Part shown: positions 62,853-64,000 of the stretch, one piece after another
Position numbering within the stretch: the stretch's first letter is position 1
How the letters are laid out: each line of letters opens with the position of its first letter
NCBI RefSeq assembly: GCF_004123835.1
Contig: NZ_MZMU01000022.1
Coordinates: 143,814-207,813, forward strand
DNA: 64,000 nt
Source: Rhizobium leguminosarum
GTDB lineage: Bacteria > Pseudomonadota > Alphaproteobacteria > Rhizobiales > Rhizobiaceae
Direction: 5' to 3'
Notes under the pieces: model-generated
What the model was told of the DNA's origin: nothing
Database searches by the model: none
What the model saw: the letters and a program-made list of their open reading frames with translations, nothing else
Translations under genes and position numbers: made by a program

Positions 62853-63770
62853 TCAATGGCCGTCGGGCGGGACGGCTTCGGCCGGAACCGTCTCTTTCAG
62901 ATTTTTCCGGTGGAAGATGAAGAGCCCCGCAACGACGATGATTGCGGCGCCGATGATGATCTGCGCATCGGGAATATCGTTGAAGAAGAGGTAGCCGAGG
63001 ACGATCGCCCAGAGTAGGAGCGTATATTGCAACGGTGCGAGCAGCGATGCCGGTGCGAGCTTCAGCGAGCGCGTGATGAGCAGATGTGCGCAGGAGGCCA
63101 CGATGCCGAGCAGCAGCATGCCGGACCAGTCGATGAGCGTTGCAGGCTGCCAGTGGCCGATGCTCAAGGCGATGCCGGTGACGAGCGCGGCGATCGTCTG
63201 CCATGTCACCAGCGTCGTGTCGCTGGTCGAGCGCAGATAGCGGCTCATCACCAGCGACAGCGCAAAGGCAAGGCTGCCGGCAAGACCGAAGAGCGATGGA
63301 AGCGACAGCATCGCGGTGGACGGACGCAGCGCGATGACGACGCCTGCGAAGCCGATCAGAACGGCGAGCCAACGGCGCCAGCCGATCTTTTCTCCGAGAA
63401 AGAAATACGAAAGCGCCGCAATATAGATCGGTCCTGCCATATAGAAGGTCATGACGTCTGCGAGCGGCAGATAGGCGACGGCAGCGTAGAATAGGGCGAC
63501 ATCGCAGGTCGCCATGAAAACACGGATGAACTGGAGGCCCTTCTGCTCGACGCGGAACAAGGCCATCGGCCCTTGCCGCAGGATCATTGGTCCGAGCACG
63601 ATGAAAGCGCCGACAGAGCGGATCACCAGCACCTGGCCGACGGCAAAGCTGGCGACCAGCCATTTGCCCATTGCATCGTTCAGCGCAAAGAGCAGATCGC
63701 CAAGCAGCATCAGCACGACACCGGTCATGATCAGGTTTCCGGCATTGGCTACGCCAGTCTTGGTCGTCAT
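62853..63770 (-). CDS. EamA-family (DMT) metabolite transporter
   Basis: 306 residues with ten predicted spans in two five-helix EamA repeats (about 20-150 and 165-295). Typical landmarks: VLVIRSVGAF, ALSYFFLGEKIGWRRW, GVVIALRP. It probably exports small metabolites or amino acids; substrate unknown. ATG 63770 has GAGG 10 bp before it; the earlier start at 63800 adds ten residues without support. It converges with the DUF763 gene (9 bp between stops). Confidence 0.9.
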   Translation of the reverse strand: MTTKTGVANAGNLIMTGVVLMLLGDLLFALNDAMGKWLVASFAVGQVLVIRSVGAFIVLGPMILRQGPMALFRVEQKGLQFIRVFMATCDVALFYAAVAYLPLADVMTFYMAGPIYIAALSYFFLGEKIGWRRWLAVLIGFAGVVIALRPSTAMLSLPSLFGLAGSLAFALSLVMSRYLRSTSDTTLVTWQTIAALVTGIALSIGHWQPATLIDWSGMLLLGIVASCAHLLITRSLKLAPASLLAPLQYTLLLWAIVLGYLFFNDIPDAQIIIGAAIIVVAGLFIFHRKNLKETVPAEAVPPDGH

Positions 63771-63891
63771 CTCTCGCATCCTCGCAAAGCAGCCGCGCAT
63801 GCGTGGCCGAGTGCGGCTTCTGCCTTAACCCTGCCGATGTCAAGCCGCCGGCGCGGAGGATCAGACGCCTAGTTGTGAGCTTTCAGGAGGT

Positions 63892-64000
63892 TGTCCATTC
63901 GGAGCGGATTTAGGAGACTGGAGTTACCACACCTCAGTTTTCCAGGATCACTCCGAATGAACATCCATAAGAATGCCCGACTGACACCGTTGCGTCGAGA
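63892..64000 (+). mobile_element. Left end of an IS481-family insertion sequence
   Basis: The sequence TGTCCATTCGGAGCGGAT (from about 63892) begins right where coding and repeats stop and leads, after a short leader, to a transposase start. The tip TGT and location just upstream of the transposase fit an IS481 terminal repeat. The other end lies outside the window, so borders and target duplication cannot be confirmed. Confidence 0.75.
63957..64000 (+). CDS. IS481-family transposase, N-terminal fragment (cut by window)
   Basis: ATG 63957 opens a frame reading MNIHKNARLTPLRR up to the window edge. This start is typical of IS481 transposases, whose N-terminal HTH follows. Only 14 residues are visible. 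Confidence 0.75.
   Translation, partial: MNIHKNARLTPLRR

Overview
The window looks like part of a Rhizobium genome (R. leguminosarum/R. etli type). It is GC-rich, densely packed and dominated by transporter and regulator genes typical of rhizobia. It carries palindromic intergenic elements resembling the rhizobial RIME repeats, and several upstream regions match the alphaproteobacterial general-stress sigma factor (EcfG/RpoE2) promoter GGAAC-N16/17-CGTT. Plasmid or chromosome cannot be decided: no replication, rRNA or tRNA genes are seen.

Layout: (1) 1-4.3 kb, end of a GH28-like beta-helix glycosidase and a CUT1 sugar ABC transporter (ATPase plus two permeases), followed by a convergent ROK regulator and an AraC regulator. 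(2) 7-15.6 kb, a LacI regulator, then a TetR repressor divergent from a two-adaptor RND efflux operon and a lipoprotein hydrolase, closed by a strong terminator. (3) 15.7-22 kb, a chemoreceptor, an exported DUF4272 protein, CorA, an aminoglycoside-phosphotransferase-like kinase, a metallo-beta-lactamase-fold hydrolase and a small exported protein. (4) 22.1-30.8 kb, a tight operon glgE - treS/maltokinase fusion - glgB, i.e. the trehalose-to-glucan (GlgE) pathway. GlgE has an extra N-terminal GH13-like domain that seems catalytically dead. (5) 30.9-36.9 kb, a siderophore/haem-type ABC importer, a RES/Xre toxin-antitoxin pair, a fluoroacetate-dehalogenase-like hydrolase and small stress-type proteins. 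(6) 37-45 kb, a 2,099-residue soluble hybrid histidine kinase with eleven 92-residue HAMP repeats and three receivers, followed 10 bp later by a REC-kinase-REC protein. (7) 45-49.4 kb, parDE, then treZ and malQ (no treY here). (8) 49.4-52.6 kb, a run of short proteins, a broken SUFU-domain gene and a RIME-like element. (9) 52.6-57.5 kb, a LacI repressor facing an operon for a binding protein, a fused permease-ATPase and an FAD oxidoreductase. (10) 57.6-63.8 kb, a small membrane protein, a ybhP/ybhN/ybhO-like envelope-lipid cluster with EcfG-like promoters, a DUF763 protein and an EamA transporter. (11) 63.9-64 kb, the left end of an IS481-type element.

Much of the window can be read as stress and envelope physiology: trehalose/alpha-glucan turnover (glgE operon, treZ-malQ), a poly-HAMP kinase of the architecture fungi use for osmosensing, and EcfG-like promoters ahead of membrane/phospholipid genes. 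These functional links are inferred from position and promoter motifs. The assignments of the individual enzymes rest on clear motifs. The least expected items are the pseudo-GH13/GlgE fusion, the giant poly-HAMP kinase beside trehalose genes, and the symmetrical divergent EcfG-like promoter at 58.9 kb.
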